Source: Bacteroidales bacterium UBA5206 (GTDB lineage: Bacteria > Bacteroidota > Bacteroidia > Bacteroidales > Tenuifilaceae). Taken from it: a stretch of 8,413 nucleotides of DNA. The position numbers and the translations under genes were made by a program. Location: positions 1 through 8,413 of the forward strand of contig DHVO01000223.1 of the NCBI GenBank assembly GCA_002412705.1, given 5' to 3'. Below, piece after piece: positions 6,741 through 8,413 of the stretch. How positions within the stretch are numbered: position 1 is the first letter of the stretch; every line of letters begins with the position of its first letter. The notes under the pieces were generated by a model that was not told where the DNA came from, did not search any database, and saw nothing but the letters and a program-made list of their open reading frames with translations.

Positions 6741-7655
6741 ATGAACTCTCAGCCGTTTCATTCAATATCCTACACCAAACGCTATATCGCAAGAATAGTT
6801 CCTGTTTTTGTGTTGATATTGATGTCCTTCAACGTGGCGGCTCAATCCGATACCACAACATCTTGCTCGCTAAACGGTGCGCGGGTGCTTATTACTGCCC
6901 CCGGCATATACGCCTCCCGTTTTGCATCCATTGTTGATGAGCGTGGAGGTTCGGCATGTATTGTTTCAACAATTGATACGCACGCTAACCCCGATACTGT
7001 TCCTGTAACCACTCTGTTAGACTCTGTTGCCCATTACCAGTGGATTGTGCTACCCAGCCGCACGGCAATTGATGCGTTCTTTGCATCGGCCATAAAAAGG
7101 CTTGGTAATGCTGAGCTAAAAGCCCTGCGCATAGCAGCCATTGGGCGCGATGCCGATTACATGCTTAAAACCTATGGCGTACTAGCAGCGCTTGTGCCCC
7201 AAAAGGCCAGCCCAGAGGGAATCGCCGTGGAGCTATCGTTAATGCCCAACACGCAGGGTAAGCGTATAGCCGTTGTTGCGCCACTTGTTAAGGAGCTAAC
7301 CGAGCCCGATGTAATTCCTGTATTCCTATCAAGGCTCAAGGCCATAGGCATGCATCCAACCAAGGTTGAGGCCTATGTAACCCAACCCGCGTTTGCTACT
7401 GCAGCACCAATCCTTACTGGTGAATTAGCCGCGCAGCACCACTGTGTTGTAGTATTTACCAGCACAGCCGAGGCCGAAGCGTTTCTTAGAATAATTGGTG
7501 TTAATGCCATCCGTGCAACCGATATTGTAGCCTGCTTTGGCCCATACACCGCCTCCAACGTAAAACGGCTGGGCTTGCCCGTTCACTTCACCGGAACGCA
7601 GTACCATGCCTTCGATGCCTTTATTGATGAGCTGTGTGGGTGGATGGGAGAGTGA
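6741..7655 (+). CDS. Uroporphyrinogen-III synthase (HemD)-like protein with a predicted signal peptide
   Basis: The frame opens at 6657 (332 residues), but I favour the ATG at 6741, giving 304 residues. From there a typical export signal follows: basic TKRYIAR, hydrophobic IVPVFVLILMSFNV, cut in VAA|QSD. The longer start gives an unusually long 62-residue leader of mixed character next to the AT-rich cassette. The mature part has the two-lobed HemD pattern (numbering from 6657): VLITAPG (77-83), IVLPSRTAIDAFF (130-142), AAIGRDADYMLKTYG (160-174), GKRIAVV (201-207), VEAYVTQ (237-243, with the Tyr common in HemD), VVFTSTAEAEAF (265-276) and CFGPYTASNVKRLGL (293-307). HemD cyclises hydroxymethylbilane to uroporphyrinogen III in the cytoplasm, so an exported copy is odd. 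The usual T-R-P near the start is T-A-P, and the first-lobe G-x-x-T-A is G-R-D-A-D. It may be a repurposed paralogue, so the symbol hemD is withheld. Confidence 0.75.
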   Translation: MNSQPFHSISYTKRYIARIVPVFVLILMSFNVAAQSDTTTSCSLNGARVLITAPGIYASRFASIVDERGGSACIVSTIDTHANPDTVPVTTLLDSVAHYQWIVLPSRTAIDAFFASAIKRLGNAELKALRIAAIGRDADYMLKTYGVLAALVPQKASPEGIAVELSLMPNTQGKRIAVVAPLVKELTEPDVIPVFLSRLKAIGMHPTKVEAYVTQPAFATAAPILTGELAAQHHCVVVFTSTAEAEAFLRIIGVNAIRATDIVACFGPYTASNVKRLGLPVHFTGTQYHAFDAFIDELCGWMGE

Positions 7656-7691
7656 TAGGTTTTGCTGGGGTATTGTTGGTTATTTCGAAAA

Positions 7692-7724
7692 AAACCTGAC
7701 AGGGTTTTAAACCCTGTCAGGTTT
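7692..7724. repeat. Perfect 16-base-arm palindrome with nested symmetry, possible terminator or dispersed repeat unit
   Basis: The left arm AAACCTGACAGGGTTT (7692-7707) and right arm AAACCCTGTCAGGTTT (7709-7724) are exact inverse complements around a single T at 7708. Each arm also contains its own smaller inverted repeat, CCTG-A-CAGG in the left and CCTG-T-CAGG in the right. It lies 37 bases after the HemD-like stop codon and 58 bases before the next start. On the minus strand the hairpin is followed by seven T (complement of 7688-7694), but no minus-strand gene reads into it. On the plus strand only TTT then GAATT follows, so as a plus-strand Rho-independent terminator it is weak. It could equally be a dispersed palindromic repeat; only one copy lies in this window. 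Confidence 0.8.
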
Positions 7725-7782
7725 GAATTAGGTCTAATTTGCATTTTAAATTTAGGAAACATAAAAAACGATTTGCTATTGT

Positions 7783-8413
7783 ATGAAAAAGTTATTTTTG
7801 ATTTTAGCCCTCGCCAGCTTTTTTTTCCTCCCCCTCTTCTCCCAAACCCAAGTTAAAGGAACCGTGGTTGATGCCGACTCTGGCGAGCCGCTTGCCTTTG
7901 TTAATATCGTTTATAATGAGTTGGGACATGGGGCCAGCTCTGGGCTCGATGGTGATTTCCGTATTCAATCGGCGCAGCCCATTGAGTGGCTCAAGTTCAG
8001 CTACCTTGGCTACGAGGTGCTGCGCGTATCCCGCACCGAGAAGGATTTTGCTAAGCCCCTTAGGGTAGCGCTTAAGCGCACATCGTACAACATAAGCGAG
8101 GTTGTTGTTTATCCCGGGGTAAACCCTGCGCACAGGATTATTGATGCGGTTTTCCAAAATCGCGATAGCAATAATCCCGATAAGCTAAACTCCTACAGCT
8201 ATACTAGTTACAACAAGATGCACTTTGCCTTTGATTTTGATAGCACGGCCATCAGAAAGGCTAGGGCGCAAAATCCTTCGCTGGATACTATCCGTAAGGC
8301 CGATGCTGCGCTGTACTACTTCTCAAAGAAGACTCAGGAGCACCACGCCTTTATGATGGAGTCCGTATCGGAACGGCAGTTTGCACAACCCGATGTTGTT
8401 ACCGAAAAGGTTG
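7783..8413 (+). CDS. CarboxypepD_reg-like / DUF5686 outer-membrane-type protein, 5' part only
   Basis: The reading frame starts with ATG at 7783 and is still open at the window edge (210 codons plus one base), so the gene is truncated by the window, not broken. It starts with a signal peptide (1-20, LFLILALASFFFLPLFS, cut before QTQ). A carboxypeptidase-regulatory-like beta-sandwich follows (about 24-100: VKGTVVDADSGEPLAFVNIV, then GASSGLDGDFRI, IEWLKFSYLGYE). The next part, NISEVVVYPGVNPAHRIID (103-121) and NRDSNNPDKLNSYSYTSYNKM (127-147), is the typical opening of DUF5686 proteins of Bacteroidota. Known members are about 800 residues, with a C-terminal outer-membrane beta-barrel-like part that would lie beyond this window. 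Function in the family is not established; location at the outer membrane is likely. GC and codon use match the chromosomal genes, not the AT-rich cassette. The palindrome at 7692-7724 separates it from the HemD-like gene. Confidence 0.9.
   Translation, partial: MKKLFLILALASFFFLPLFSQTQVKGTVVDADSGEPLAFVNIVYNELGHGASSGLDGDFRIQSAQPIEWLKFSYLGYEVLRVSRTEKDFAKPLRVALKRTSYNISEVVVYPGVNPAHRIIDAVFQNRDSNNPDKLNSYSYTSYNKMHFAFDFDSTAIRKARAQNPSLDTIRKADAALYYFSKKTQEHHAFMMESVSERQFAQPDVVTEKV

Noticed and set aside
7692..7724. Strong plus-strand Rho-independent terminator
   Set aside because: The hairpin is perfect, but on the plus strand only three T are followed by GAATT. The long T-run is on the minus strand, so I annotate a palindromic repeat with only possible terminator function.
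7662..7856. Small plus-strand frame of 64 residues
   Set aside because: It reads through the palindrome and then out of frame into the DUF5686 signal peptide; there is no sign of coding.
7804..8157. Minus-strand 117-residue frame
   Set aside because: It is antisense to the start of the DUF5686 gene, whose signal peptide and regulatory-like domain are unmistakable, and it has no features of its own.

Overview
The window looks like chromosomal DNA of a member of the Bacteroidota, probably Bacteroidales. Two exported proteins have signal peptides cut before Gln, and a third candidate resembles them. One of the exported proteins ends in a type IX secretion (T9SS) type B / gliding-motility-associated C-terminal domain. 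The last gene begins a CarboxypepD_reg-like + DUF5686 outer-membrane-type protein. Shine-Dalgarno sites are not evident and leaders are AT-rich, as is usual in this phylum. No rRNA, tRNA, CRISPR array, transposase or integrase is visible.

Layout. Bases 1-197 are a short gap rich in simple tandem repeats. A complete UvrD/PcrA-type helicase gene lies on the minus strand (198-2510, GTG start). A 444-base divergent gap (2511-2954) is dominated by about 250 bases of degenerate 7-base-period repeats and contains an exact 38-base direct duplication. Then, all on the plus strand, come a secreted T9SS substrate (2955-4355), two very AT-rich genes (4424-5590 and 5597-6643), an apparently exported uroporphyrinogen-III-synthase-like protein (about 6741-7655), a nested palindrome (7692-7724), and the 5' part of a DUF5686 protein (7783 to the window end).

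The most interesting part is the AT-rich pair. Sixty-base blocks counted by hand give 27% GC (4801-4860) and 20% GC (6121-6180) inside it, against 48% (3601-3660) and 50% (7081-7140) in the flanks. The first gene carries a DGQHR/DUF262-like motif (Asp-Gly-Met-Gln-Arg-Thr). The second, starting 6 bases after the first stops, ends in a HEPN-like domain with an R-N-x3-H ribonuclease-type motif. A ParB/DGQHR-like protein paired with a HEPN protein in a compact, compositionally foreign cassette is what one expects of a transferred anti-phage or toxin-like module. This is inference from motifs and context; I do not recognise it as a named system.

The flanking envelope genes show no obvious functional link to the cassette. 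It seems to have been inserted between the T9SS substrate gene and the HemD-like gene, with junctions at about 4356-4423 and 6644-6740.
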